From: Psychrobacillus vulpis
Lineage (GTDB): Bacteria; Bacillota; Bacilli; Bacillales_A; Planococcaceae
Direction: 5' to 3'
DNA length: 64,000 bases
Assembly (NCBI RefSeq): GCF_006861825.1
Contig: NZ_VDGI01000010.1
Location: 1-64,000 of the forward strand
In this document: one piece after another, positions 17,401 through 26,825 of the stretch
Position numbering within the stretch: the stretch's first letter is position 1
Layout: each line of letters begins with the position of its first letter
Notes under the pieces: model-generated
Told to the model about the DNA's origin: nothing
Seen by the model: the letters and a program-made list of their open reading frames with translations, nothing else
Databases searched by the model: none
Program-made: the position numbers and the translations under genes

Positions 17401-18352
17401 AATCAGACCATTTGTTTGCGAATAAATAAATGAATGGACTAAATAGAATCCCAATAAAACCAAATATCAAAATGGCTGTCGCGCTTAGGAAGAATACGTG
17501 AACAGCCTTTATTTGCATAGAAGAAGACCATAGTACGGACTCTACAATATGCCTAGTTAATTGTACAAATATATATAAAAGAAACACGATTATTCCAACT
17601 GTATGTTGATCGACTAGAAAAAAATAAATACTGAGTGGAATCATAACTAGGCCAGTCCCTAAAAAGGGTACACTATCAACTAAAGAAATTAGAAAAGCGT
17701 ACTTAATTGGTTGTTCCATTCCTAATACGAAAAATCCAGCTGATAAAAGAAACAAAGTTAAGAAAAATAATTTTAGTTCCACAGAAATAAATTTGTTCAA
17801 TACTCCCGAAACTTTGTTAAATGCTTTTTGACACAGAGGTCTTGTTTGCTTTGGAAAGTATACGAGAAACCAGAGACGATCCTTCAAAGATTCATGCAAA
17901 GAAAAAAACAAACCCATGCTAAAAAGTAGAAGTTCAAAAAAATAAGATGGCAAATGCGTCAAATACACGAGAAGATCGTTCATAAATTTGTTTAATAATG
18001 TTTGAAATTTTCCTTCAAACATTAAAAAAATAGGATGCCTTTGTATTTCAGCTACTGGCAATTTTACTAAATGGGCATGAATAAGTGGGATTATATCAAT
18101 GAGAGTTTGTACCAAAAAGAATAATAATAAAAGAACTCCAGATAAAATGACAGCTTCTGTAAGCAATACACTTAATGTAATTGGAAGTTTGAATTTTTTA
18201 TAAAAGAAATTAGTAATTGGGTATAAAAAATATCCACATAAAATTGCTAATGCTAGAGGGTAGGCTATAAATGATAGCAGTATAATAATAGTAATGGGGA
18301 TCCATTGTGTCAGAACTTCTTTCTTATTTATTTGAAAAGCAATCATTTTCAC
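17384..18352 (-). CDS. ytvI: AI-2E/PerM family permease YtvI
   Basis: 322 residues with about seven to eight membrane segments, including paired N-terminal spans and the family region FLGTGLVMIPLSIYFF, of the AI-2E (PerM) transporter family. B. subtilis YtvI is about 370 residues, so this is somewhat short. The start could be GTG 18352 or ATG 18346; both have only GGGTG-like sites nearby. It is oriented against its neighbours fxsA and citZ. Substrate unknown. Confidence 0.78.
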   Translation of the reverse strand: MKMIAFQINKKEVLTQWIPITIIILLSFIAYPLALAILCGYFLYPITNFFYKKFKLPITLSVLLTEAVILSGVLLLLFFLVQTLIDIIPLIHAHLVKLPVAEIQRHPIFLMFEGKFQTLLNKFMNDLLVYLTHLPSYFFELLLFSMGLFFSLHESLKDRLWFLVYFPKQTRPLCQKAFNKVSGVLNKFISVELKLFFLTLFLLSAGFFVLGMEQPIKYAFLISLVDSVPFLGTGLVMIPLSIYFFLVDQHTVGIIVFLLYIFVQLTRHIVESVLWSSSMQIKAVHVFFLSATAILIFGFIGILFSPFIYLFANKWSDFTKTS

Positions 18353-18397
18353 CCATTCTTTTCAAAAAATTAGTAGATAGAAAGTTATTTTTTAATA

Positions 18398-18442
18398 ATC
18401 TTAAGCGTTTTCATTCACAAAATCGCCTATATTGATTATAAT
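18398..18442 (+). promoter_or_regulatory. citZ promoter with a cre-like site
   Basis: TTCACA (18414-18419), 17 bases, TATAAT (18437-18442). Across the -35 box, 18398-18415 reads ATCTTAAGCGTTTTCATT, matching the CcpA cre consensus except at the first TG. This would fit glucose repression of citrate synthase, as in B. subtilis. Confidence 0.45.
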
Positions 18443-18544
18443 ACGATAGTAAGCATTACTAAGGTACATATCATTAACAGATGAATCTTTATTTACCGTT
18501 TTTTGTAGATGAAGTTCTATTCTGTAAAAGAGGGAGAGATTTAT

Positions 18545-19660
18545 ATGACAGCAACTCGTGGTTTAGAAGGAGTTGTAGCAACGCAGTCTGCCATCAGCTC
18601 AATTATTGATGACACACTTACATACGTTGGCTATGATATCGATGATTTAGCAATTAATGCAAGTTTTGAGGAGGTAGTATTTTTACTTTGGAATAAACGC
18701 CTTCCTAAAGCAGATGAACTAGCGGAATTAAAACAACTATTAGCTGATAATATGGCTGTTCCCCAAGAAATTCTTAATCATTTTACTACTTATCCAATAT
18801 CAAACGTACATCCTATGAGTGCTTTAAGAACTGCCGTTTCTATGTTAGCATTATATGATGATGCTGCAGAAGATATGTCAGATGAGGCTAACTACTTAAA
18901 AGCTATTAAACTTCAGGCAAAACTTCCAACTCTTGTGACAGCTTTTTCTCGAGTTCGTAAAGGACTTAAACCAGTTGCTCCTAAAACAGATCTAGGCTAT
19001 GCTGCAAATTTCTTATACATGCTTTCTGGCGAGTTACCAGAAGATATTGAAATCGAAGCATTCAATAAAGCACTAGTACTTCATGCTGACCATGAACTAA
19101 ATGCTTCTACATTCACTGCACGTGTTTGTGTTGCGACACTTTCAGATATTTATTCTGGTGTAGTTGCTGCAATCGGTGCTCTAAAAGGACCATTACACGG
19201 TGGAGCAAACGAGCAAGTAATGAAGATGTTATCAGAAATTGGTTCCGTTGAAAAAGTGGACTGGTATATTAATGATAAATTAGCAAACAAGGAAAAAATT
19301 ATGGGCTTTGGACACCGTGTTTATAGAAAAGGTGATCCACGTGCTAAACACTTACGCGAAATGTCAAAAAAATTAACAAGTATTCGTGGCGAGTCGAAAT
19401 GGTATGAAATGTCTGTTAAAATTGAAGAAATCGTTACTGGTCAAAAGAATTTACCACCTAACGTAGACTTCTATTCAGCATCTGTATATCATTCATTAAA
19501 TATCGATCATGATTTATTTACACCAATTTTTGCTGTATCTCGTGTGTCTGGTTGGACTGCACACATTCTAGAGCAATATTCAAACAATCGTTTAATCCGT
19601 CCTCGTGCAGAGTATGTTGGACCGGGCATGCAAAAATATATCCCAATTGAAGAAAGATAA
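18545..19660 (+). CDS. citZ: Citrate synthase
   Basis: 371 residues from ATG 18545, chosen because GAGGGAGAG lies just before it; the frame is open further upstream. It condenses acetyl-CoA and oxaloacetate. Catalytic residues are recognisable: the histidines in GPLHGGANEQ and GFGHRVYRKGDPR and the aspartate in PNVDFYSA. First gene of the citZ-icd-mdh cluster. A hairpin (AGGGC...AAACAT/ATGTTT...GCCCT, 19681-19710) between citZ and icd could adjust downstream expression. Confidence 0.95.
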   Translation: MTATRGLEGVVATQSAISSIIDDTLTYVGYDIDDLAINASFEEVVFLLWNKRLPKADELAELKQLLADNMAVPQEILNHFTTYPISNVHPMSALRTAVSMLALYDDAAEDMSDEANYLKAIKLQAKLPTLVTAFSRVRKGLKPVAPKTDLGYAANFLYMLSGELPEDIEIEAFNKALVLHADHELNASTFTARVCVATLSDIYSGVVAAIGALKGPLHGGANEQVMKMLSEIGSVEKVDWYINDKLANKEKIMGFGHRVYRKGDPRAKHLREMSKKLTSIRGESKWYEMSVKIEEIVTGQKNLPPNVDFYSASVYHSLNIDHDLFTPIFAVSRVSGWTAHILEQYSNNRLIRPRAEYVGPGMQKYIPIEER

Positions 19661-19739
19661 TAAGGAATTATTATTAGATTAGGGCTGAAACATACAATGT
19701 TTACGGCCCTATGATTATGATAGTAGGAGGAAATTGAAA

Positions 19740-21002
19740 ATGACAAACAAAATCACTGTAGAAAATGGTGTACTAAACGTACCAAACACAGCAATTATTC
19801 CTTTCATTGAAGGTGACGGAACTGGTCCAGATATTTGGGCAGCAGCGTCAAGAGTATTAGAAGCTTCAGTAGAAAAAGCATATAATGGCGAAAAGAAAAT
19901 CGAATGGAAAGAAGTACTTGCTGGTCAAAAAGCATTTGATCAAACTGGCGAGTGGTTACCACAAGAAACTTTAGATGTGATTAAAGAATATTTAATCGCT
20001 ATTAAAGGACCTCTTACTACACCAATCGGTGGCGGTATTCGTTCACTAAACGTTGCATTACGTCAAGAGCTAGATCTATATACTTGCCTTCGCCCAGTTC
20101 GTTATTTCACAGGTGTACCATCTCCTGTTAAACGTCCTGAAGATACAGATATGGTTATTTTCCGTGAAAATACAGAAGATATCTATGCTGGTATTGAATA
20201 TGCAAAAGGTTCAGATGAAGTGAAAAAGCTAATTGAATTTCTTCAAAATGAAATGGGTGTTAACAAAATTCGTTTCCCTGAAACTTCAGGTATCGGTATT
20301 AAACCAGTTTCTGAAGAGGGTACAAAACGTCTAGTTCGCTCTGCACTTAACTATATTATTAAAGAAGGTCGCGAATCTTTAACACTTGTTCATAAAGGTA
20401 ACATCATGAAATTCACTGAAGGTGCTTTCAAAACTTGGGGTTACGAAGTAGCTGAACAAGAATTTGGCGATAAAGTATTTACATGGAATCAGTACGACAA
20501 AATTAAAGAAGAACAAGGTACAGAAGCTGCTGATAAAGCACAATCAGATGCTCTTGCGGCAGGTAAAATCTTAGTAAAAGATTCTATCGCTGATATCTTC
20601 TTACAACAAATTTTAACTCGTCCAAAAGAGTTCGATGTAGTTGCAACAATGAACTTAAATGGTGACTATATTTCTGATGCACTAGCTGCTCAAGTTGGTG
20701 GTATTGGTATCGCTCCAGGTGCTAATATTAACTATGTAACTGGTCATGCCATTTTTGAAGCAACTCACGGAACAGCTCCAAAATATGCTGGTCTTGATAA
20801 AGTAAACCCTTCTTCCGTTATTCTTTCAGGTGTATTAATGCTTGAACATCTTGGCTGGAATGAAGCTGCAAAATTAATCATGGATTCAATGGAAAAATCT
20901 ATTGCTTCTAAAGTTGTTACTTACGACTTTGCTCGTCTAATGGACGGAGCGACTGAAGTAAAATGTTCAGAATTCGCAGATGAACTAATTAAAAACATGT
21001 AA
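19740..21002 (+). CDS. icd: Isocitrate dehydrogenase (NADP)
   Basis: 420 residues from ATG 19740, with AGGAGG nine bases upstream (a TTG at 19734 is less likely). It oxidises isocitrate to 2-oxoglutarate. Visible motifs are [24 protein letters not shown] and HGTAPKYAG. The serine that is phosphorylated in E. coli lies in the region [18 protein letters not shown]. Follows citZ by 79 bases. Confidence 0.95.
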   Translation: MTNKITVENGVLNVPNTAIIPFIEGDGTGPDIWAAASRVLEASVEKAYNGEKKIEWKEVLAGQKAFDQTGEWLPQETLDVIKEYLIAIKGPLTTPIGGGIRSLNVALRQELDLYTCLRPVRYFTGVPSPVKRPEDTDMVIFRENTEDIYAGIEYAKGSDEVKKLIEFLQNEMGVNKIRFPETSGIGIKPVSEEGTKRLVRSALNYIIKEGRESLTLVHKGNIMKFTEGAFKTWGYEVAEQEFGDKVFTWNQYDKIKEEQGTEAADKAQSDALAAGKILVKDSIADIFLQQILTRPKEFDVVATMNLNGDYISDALAAQVGGIGIAPGANINYVTGHAIFEATHGTAPKYAGLDKVNPSSVILSGVLMLEHLGWNEAAKLIMDSMEKSIASKVVTYDFARLMDGATEVKCSEFADELIKNM

Positions 21003-21028
21003 GAAGTTATTGAAACTTGGTTTTATTA

Positions 21029-21055
21029 GAGAGGGTTTTTCCCTCTCTTTTTATA
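21029..21055 (+). terminator. Hairpin between icd and mdh
   Basis: AGAGAGGG pairs with CCCTCTCT around TTTTT and is followed by TTTTTAT. It may partially terminate transcription before mdh. Confidence 0.7.
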
Positions 21056-21078
21056 TAAAATAAAAGGAGAGTTTCGAA

Positions 21079-22017
21079 ATGACATTGAAACGAAATAAAA
21101 TCTCAGTAATCGGTGGCGGATTCACTGGTGCTACAACTGCATTCCTACTAGCTCAAAAAGAACTAGGAGATATTGTTTTAGTCGATATTCCTCAAGCTGA
21201 AAATCCAACTAAAGGGAAAGCATTAGATATGGCTGAAGCTGGTCCAGTTCAAGGCTTTGATGCAAGTATCATTGGAACTTCAAACTATGAAGATACAAAA
21301 GACTCAGATGTAGTGATCATTACAGCTGGTATTGCTCGTAAACCAGGAATGAGCCGTGACGATCTAGTTCAAACAAACCAAAAGGTTATGAAAGCTGTAA
21401 CTAGTGAGATTGTTAAATATTCTCCAAATACAATAATCATTGTATTAACTAACCCAGTTGATGCAATGACTTACACTGTTTATAAAGAATCTGGTTTACC
21501 AAAAGAACGTGTTATCGGGCAATCAGGCGTACTTGATACTGCTCGTTTCCGTACGTTTGTTGCTCAAGAATTGAACCTATCTGTTAAAGATGTAACTGGT
21601 TTCGTTCTTGGTGGACACGGTGATGACATGGTTCCATTAGTAAGATATTCATACGCGGGTGGTATTCCATTAGAAACACTAATCGATGCAGCTCGTTTAG
21701 AAGAAATTGTTGACCGTACTCGTAAAGGTGGAGCTGAAATTGTTAACCTTCTTGGTAATGGTTCTGCTTACTATGCACCAGCTGCATCATTAGTTGAGAT
21801 GGCGGAAGCAATTCTTAAAGATCAAAAACGTGTATTACCATCTATCGCTTACTTAGAAGGTGAATATGGTATGAACGGTATTTATCTTGGAGTACCAACT
21901 GTATTAGGTGCAGATGGAATTGAAAAAATTATCGAATTAGAACTAACAGAAGAAGAGAAAACATTATTAAATAAATCTGCTGATTCTGTTAAAGCAGTTA
22001 TGAACGTTCTAGCTTAA
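21079..22017 (+). CDS. mdh: Malate dehydrogenase
   Basis: 312 residues of the lactate/malate dehydrogenase family. The Rossmann motif is [10 protein letters not shown] (11-20) with D36 selecting NAD. R87 and R93 in ARKPGMSR select the dicarboxylate, which marks it as malate rather than lactate dehydrogenase. H180 (LGGHGDDMV) is the proton donor and D153/R156 lie in the DTARFR motif. AAAAGGAGAG precedes the ATG. The strong hairpin at 22064-22095 closes the cluster. Confidence 0.96.
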   Translation: MTLKRNKISVIGGGFTGATTAFLLAQKELGDIVLVDIPQAENPTKGKALDMAEAGPVQGFDASIIGTSNYEDTKDSDVVIITAGIARKPGMSRDDLVQTNQKVMKAVTSEIVKYSPNTIIIVLTNPVDAMTYTVYKESGLPKERVIGQSGVLDTARFRTFVAQELNLSVKDVTGFVLGGHGDDMVPLVRYSYAGGIPLETLIDAARLEEIVDRTRKGGAEIVNLLGNGSAYYAPAASLVEMAEAILKDQKRVLPSIAYLEGEYGMNGIYLGVPTVLGADGIEKIIELELTEEEKTLLNKSADSVKAVMNVLA

Positions 22018-22063
22018 TATTATGTAAATCAGCTGCTTGTCAGTGAATTTGCATTTAATGGTG

Positions 22064-22095
22064 ATCGAGCAGGTGAAAAACCTGCTCGATTTTTT
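22064..22095 (+). terminator. Terminator of the citZ-icd-mdh cluster
   Basis: ATCGAGCAGGT pairs with ACCTGCTCGAT around a five-base loop, followed by TTTTT. Confidence 0.88.
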
Positions 22096-22468
22096 ACTTC
22101 TCAGGAGTTATCTAATTTGGACTTTTAGATAACTTTCTACAAGCGCTTCTACGTACAGACTCAACTATCGCTGCAGAAGAATGTGCGCCTGACGGTTACT
22201 TACTTTGTTCTTAGGTGTTTTCGGACTGTTTTGGACAGGAGGACTACTTACTATTCCATTACTGGGATTTTGAATGGTAGGGACGGCCCCTTCAGCATTT
22301 CCCTCTTTTGATACTACAAAAAATTGAAATGTTATAGAGGAGAATTGAATATGTCAGCTCCTATTTAACGTTGAAAACATCCACCACAAGATTATCAAAA
22401 AGCGATAGGGGGAGGAGAAGCAGTCACTTACCCTACTTCTTAAAGGTTTTTTAAGGTAATGGTATAGT
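22096..22468. other. Gene-free stretch with repeat remnant and a promoter
   Basis: No convincing frame is present. About 22135-22160 (CTACAAGCGCTTCTACGTAC, then AGACTC) matches 51003-51027 with few changes, so both are probably copies of a dispersed repeat. Near the right end TGGTATAGT (22460-22468) is an extended -10 box pointing to the MaoC-phoPR genes. Confidence 0.4.
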
Positions 22469-22568
22469 AGATGTGTATTCCTAAGAAGTCCAGAAATGAT
22501 AAGCGCCTTGCACTTTTACTGCACTTATTGTTAAGATAGAGGTAGTTTAATGAATGGGGGAAGACGTA

Positions 22569-23018
22569 TTGTTATTGGGGAAAATAAGCAAAATGGGTAG
22601 AAAGATTGAAGATCTTTCTGTTGGCGATAAATTAACCATTACTGAAAAGATGGAAGACAAAGATTTGCTTCTGTATCTAGGGTTAACAAATGATAACAAT
22701 CCATTATATATTCAGCATGATTATGCATCCCAAACACTTTTTGAGAAACCAATTGTTCCGCCGATAATGTTAACAGGAATAATAACGTCTGCTATATCAA
22801 AGTATTTACCTGGACCAGGATCTCATTTAAGAAAGCAATCGTTAAACTTTCCAATACCAACATATCATTATTCTGTCATTGACTTTACCTTCGAAGTGAA
22901 AGAGGTCCATGTTCATACAAACGAGGTCGTGATTCAAGTATTTGCACAAAATCAGGATGAACAAACAGTAGTGGAAGGTGTATTCCATGTTTCACCACCA
23001 TTGCTAAAAAATAAATAG
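22569..23018 (+). CDS. MaoC-like hotdog dehydratase domain protein
   Basis: About 149 residues forming a single MaoC-type hotdog domain. IEDLSVGDKL is the usual family opening, and LGLTNDNNPLYIQHDYA carries the Asp and His expected for the hydratase site (D-x4-H); the substrate is unknown. The start is uncertain: TTG 22569 has GGGGGAAG five bases upstream, and the frame is open a little further upstream. It lies directly before phoP and may share its transcript. In family terms it could act on an enoyl thioester. Confidence 0.75.
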   Translation: MLLGKISKMGRKIEDLSVGDKLTITEKMEDKDLLLYLGLTNDNNPLYIQHDYASQTLFEKPIVPPIMLTGIITSAISKYLPGPGSHLRKQSLNFPIPTYHYSVIDFTFEVKEVHVHTNEVVIQVFAQNQDEQTVVEGVFHVSPPLLKNK

Positions 23019-23090
23019 ATTTACTTAAGAACAGTCTTTGTAGTCGATTGATTTGGAATGGGGGTTTCAAATCAACTTGGAGGCCAAAAA

Positions 23091-23807
23091 ATGAGAAAAG
23101 TATTGGTAGTAGATGATGAAAGCTCAATCGTAACATTATTAAAATATAATCTAGAAGAAGCTGGTTTTGGTGTTATTACAGCTAGTGATGGTTTAGAAGG
23201 ATTAAATCTAGCATTAAACGAACAGCCAGATGTAATAGTACTAGACTGGATGCTACCTCATATGGATGGCATGGAAATATGTAAAGAGCTTAGATTAAAA
23301 AAAATTCAAACACCTATTATTATGCTTACTGCAAAAGATGAAGAGTTTGATAAAGTTCTCGGTCTTGAGTTAGGTGCAGATGATTATATGACAAAACCGT
23401 TTAGTCCGAGAGAAGTAACTGCCAGAGTAAAAGCAATGATACGCCGTTCTGGCATGTCTTCTGAAACTCAAAACACGGAACAAAAGCCTACAGAGGAGCA
23501 ATACACTTTTGGTCCACTACAAGTTTTTCCTGAACGCTTTGAAGTTTTATTAAGCAACGAACAAATTGAATTTACTCCAAAAGAATTTGAGTTACTTGTT
23601 TATTTAATTGAAAATAAAAATAGAGTTTTAACACGAGATCAGCTGTTAAGTGCTGTATGGAATTATGATTTTGCAGGAGATACTCGAATTGTGGATGTAC
23701 ATATTAGTCACTTAAGAGACAAAATTGAAGTAAATAGCAGAAAGCCGATATTCATTAAAACGATTCGAGGTCTTGGGTATAAGTTCGAGGAGCCAAAGTC
23801 TCTATGA
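23091..23807 (+). CDS. phoP: Phosphate regulon response regulator PhoP
   Basis: 238 residues from ATG 23091, which has TTGGAGG upstream (the frame is open to 23058). The receiver domain has the DDE pair near residues 9-10, the phosphoacceptor D in VLDWMLP and the K in TKPF. The C-terminal half is an OmpR-type winged helix (FTPKEFELLVYLIE; RTIRGLGYKFE). It overlaps phoR by four bases. In B. subtilis PhoP controls phosphate uptake and teichoic/teichuronic acid switching. Confidence 0.9.
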   Translation: MRKVLVVDDESSIVTLLKYNLEEAGFGVITASDGLEGLNLALNEQPDVIVLDWMLPHMDGMEICKELRLKKIQTPIIMLTAKDEEFDKVLGLELGADDYMTKPFSPREVTARVKAMIRRSGMSSETQNTEQKPTEEQYTFGPLQVFPERFEVLLSNEQIEFTPKEFELLVYLIENKNRVLTRDQLLSAVWNYDFAGDTRIVDVHISHLRDKIEVNSRKPIFIKTIRGLGYKFEEPKSL

Positions 23808-25339
23808 GAACCTTTCAATCACGAATTTTACGTACGTATTCTATATTAATTGGGTTAATATTAGCTGGACTAGGAGTTGTCCTTGGACAGCTTTTTCCTG
23901 TTTTTGTAGATCGTTCTGCACAATCAGTCATCAGTTCAAAAATGGATACGTTATCTGACTATTTGAGCACAACGGATTTAACAAAAAATGAGCAACAAGC
24001 TGTCATTCAACAAATGTCCTCAAATCTCAATAGTGACGTCTCTATAAGTGAGCAACATTCGCTATGGCTATTTTTATTTCTTACGTTCCTAATAGCTTTT
24101 CTTATTGCATTGTTACTAGGGTCAAGTATTTTTAAAAAATATGCCCAACCAATTGAACACTTAACAGAAACTGCAATGGAACTCGCTCGAGGTAACTATC
24201 GAATTAGAGCATTTGAAGATGATTTTTCTGGTATGTCCATGCTCAGTAATTCTATTAATATTCTCGCTCGTAATTTACATGATATTTCAGTTATGCGTGA
24301 AACGGAAAAAGAACGTTTAAAGACATTGATTGAGAATATGGGCAGTGCGTTAATTATGATTGATCGAACTGGAATCGTGACAATAGTCAATCGATCGTTT
24401 TTAGAACAATTACAAATTTCTTTAGAAAATATTGATGGTAAACTTTTTAGCAAAATTGGATTGCCTGAAAAAATTGAAGAGTTTATCGATAAATTATTTT
24501 TAACAGAATCCTCTAGCAGAGAGCAAATTCAATTCCAAAGAAATTTACACACATATTATAAGGATGCTTATGGTGCACCAGTCATTGGAGAACACGGAAA
24601 ATGGCTTGGGATTGTAGTAGTGATGCATGATATAACGGAACTTGTAAAATTAGAACAAGTTCGAAAAGATTTTGTGGCGAATGTATCTCATGAACTAAAA
24701 ACACCGGTCACTTCTATTAAAGGATTTTCGGAGACATTATTATACGGTGCGTATAAAAATGAAGAAACATTACTTTCTTTTCTAGAAATTATTCATAAAG
24801 AAAGTAATCGATTGCAGGTGCTTATTAACGATTTGCTGGATTTATCAAAAGTGGAGCAAGTAGGCTATGAAATCTCATTACAAAAAGTAAGACTTAGTGA
24901 TATTCTAAATCGTGGGCTGGAAATGACGACACATTTAGTGGAAGAAAAAAATATGATGATTGAATCGATAGTAGATGAAGAGGTCTATGTATTAGGAGAC
25001 ACAAATCGATTAATCCAAATAATGATGAATTTACTCGCAAACGCCATTAACTATTCACCGGAAAATACAACTGTAAGAGTTAATATTTTTAAAAACCAAA
25101 AATATGGAATTTTTCAAATTAGAGATGAAGGAATAGGGATTTGCGAATCTGAGATTAATCGAATATTTGAACGTTTTTATCGTGTCGATCGGGCAAGAAG
25201 TAGAAACTCTGGGGGTACAGGTCTTGGACTTGCTATCGTGAAACATCTCGTTGAGGCACATCACGGATTAATAGAGGTAGAAAGTAAAGTTGGAGAAGGT
25301 ACAGTATTTAATGTGTACATTCCAATTGCTAAAAGTTAA
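23804..25339 (+). CDS. phoR: Sensor histidine kinase PhoR, short extracytoplasmic loop
   Basis: 511 residues: membrane spans at about 11-33 and 87-108, HAMP about 110-160, PAS about 170-280, HisKA with H296 in VSHELKTP, and HATPase with an N-box around 413, DEGIG and GGTGLGL. ATGA overlap with phoP shows coupling. B. subtilis PhoR is about 579 residues with a large extracytoplasmic PDC-like domain; here only about 50 residues lie between the spans, so the external domain is essentially absent. It presumably senses through the PAS domain or membrane. Confidence 0.9.
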   Translation: MRTFQSRILRTYSILIGLILAGLGVVLGQLFPVFVDRSAQSVISSKMDTLSDYLSTTDLTKNEQQAVIQQMSSNLNSDVSISEQHSLWLFLFLTFLIAFLIALLLGSSIFKKYAQPIEHLTETAMELARGNYRIRAFEDDFSGMSMLSNSINILARNLHDISVMRETEKERLKTLIENMGSALIMIDRTGIVTIVNRSFLEQLQISLENIDGKLFSKIGLPEKIEEFIDKLFLTESSSREQIQFQRNLHTYYKDAYGAPVIGEHGKWLGIVVVMHDITELVKLEQVRKDFVANVSHELKTPVTSIKGFSETLLYGAYKNEETLLSFLEIIHKESNRLQVLINDLLDLSKVEQVGYEISLQKVRLSDILNRGLEMTTHLVEEKNMMIESIVDEEVYVLGDTNRLIQIMMNLLANAINYSPENTTVRVNIFKNQKYGIFQIRDEGIGICESEINRIFERFYRVDRARSRNSGGTGLGLAIVKHLVEAHHGLIEVESKVGEGTVFNVYIPIAKS

Positions 25340-25350
25340 CGGAGGTAATT

Positions 25351-26565
25351 ATGAATAACCAACCTTTTATTCCTATCATTATAGGGACAGACATAAACGC
25401 ATACAATATGGCAATTTCATTCCATGAGGAATATAATATAAAACCGATTTTGGTTGGGAAAGAAGAAATGTCTTTTACTAAATTGAGTAATGTAATAGAG
25501 CATGTTGAAATCCACGCAAATCTTTGGGATAAAAATGCGTTTGTTTATGTTTTAACTCAGATTGCAGATAAGTACAAGACTAATGGCAAGCGATTATTAC
25601 TCATAGGTACGAACGATTTTTATGTACGATTAATTATCGAAAATGCAACAGCGTTGAAAAAAATGTATGTTTTTAACTACATGACTGAAGATCTAATGAA
25701 TAATCTACTTGTCAAATCTAATTTTTACAAGTTATGTGAAGAACACGGAATCGATGCGCCGAAAACATATTACTATTCTTGTTTAAAGAAAGAGCCTTTC
25801 ACAGAAGAAGTTCTTTTCCCTTTAATCATAAAACCTAGTAACGGAGTTCAATATTATAAAAATAAATTTCCAGGACAACAAAAAGTGTATCGCGTAGAAA
25901 CTCGTCAAGAATTGAATGATGTAATAAACCAAGTGAATGCAAGTGGGTATGAAGAAGATTTAATCATACAAGATTATATTCCTGGAGACGACACGTATAT
26001 GTGGGATTCCGTTATTTACATGAGTTCAAAAGGAAAAGCTCAGTTGAGTACATTTGCACAAGTTGTATTACAAGAACATACTGTTACAGCAATAGGTAAC
26101 TATACTGCACTTATTACAAGATATAATGAAGAAATGATGAAAAAGCTTTTACACTTTTTAGAAGCAGTAGGATATGTAGGATTTGCAAATTTCGATTTGA
26201 AATTTGATGAACGTGACGGGAAATTTAAAGTATTCGAAGTGAATATTAGACAAGGTCGTTCTAGTTATTACACAACGGCTCTAGGGCATAATATGGCAAG
26301 ATATTTTGTAGATGATGTTATTTATGAAAAAGAAAAACCACTCACGTTGTTAAATGAACACTATTTATTCACCGTTGTTCCGAAAATAGTATTAAACAAA
26401 TTTGTTGAGAATAAAGAGATTCAAAAGGAAGTTCGAATGCTTATCAAAAAAGGGAAATGGGGAAACCCGCTTTTTTATAAAAAGGATAATCATTTTACCC
26501 GGAAACTTTATTTGTTAGCTCGCCAGTTTAACTATTATAAAAAATATAAAAATAATAATTGGTAA
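25351..26565 (+). CDS. ATP-grasp carboxylate-amine ligase, D-aspartate ligase-like
   Basis: 404 residues. An N-terminal domain of about 110 residues opens with IIIGTDINAYNMAISFHEEY. The ATP-grasp domain follows: PLIIKPSNGVQYY (Lys and Ser of the ATP site), IIQDYIPGDD and the metal-binding FEVNIRQGRSSYYTTALG. This layout resembles enterococcal D-aspartate ligase (Aslfm), which adds D-Asp to the lysine of the peptidoglycan precursor. Related bacteria with A4-type walls (Lys or Orn with D-Asp or D-Glu) need such an enzyme. It starts 11 bases after phoR with AACGGAGG and is likely co-transcribed. Substrate is inferred. Confidence 0.7.
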   Translation: MNNQPFIPIIIGTDINAYNMAISFHEEYNIKPILVGKEEMSFTKLSNVIEHVEIHANLWDKNAFVYVLTQIADKYKTNGKRLLLIGTNDFYVRLIIENATALKKMYVFNYMTEDLMNNLLVKSNFYKLCEEHGIDAPKTYYYSCLKKEPFTEEVLFPLIIKPSNGVQYYKNKFPGQQKVYRVETRQELNDVINQVNASGYEEDLIIQDYIPGDDTYMWDSVIYMSSKGKAQLSTFAQVVLQEHTVTAIGNYTALITRYNEEMMKKLLHFLEAVGYVGFANFDLKFDERDGKFKVFEVNIRQGRSSYYTTALGHNMARYFVDDVIYEKEKPLTLLNEHYLFTVVPKIVLNKFVENKEIQKEVRMLIKKGKWGNPLFYKKDNHFTRKLYLLARQFNYYKKYKNNNW

Positions 26566-26647
26566 GGAAAAATTTACATTGTATTTATAATAGATTTACA
26601 ATTATTTGTTACATTTAAATAGACCCCTTTTCCAAACGATTTACCTA

Positions 26648-26677
26648 AAAAAAGCTAGCGCTATGCTAGCTTTTTTT
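26648..26677 (+). terminator. Terminator after the phoPR-ligase operon
   Basis: AAAAAAGCTAGC pairs with GCTAGCTTTTTT around a five-base loop, followed by more T. Confidence 0.9.
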
Positions 26678-26825
26678 ATTGCTTAGAAATAATGAGCTTA
26701 TTCTAGTTGCAGAAAACATATTCTACTATGTTCCTAAAATAACAAGTTCATTTGGTTTTTCTTATTTTTGAAACTTAATGCGAGGTTAGACCGTAAAAGA
26801 GATATACATAGAAAGGGGAAATAAT

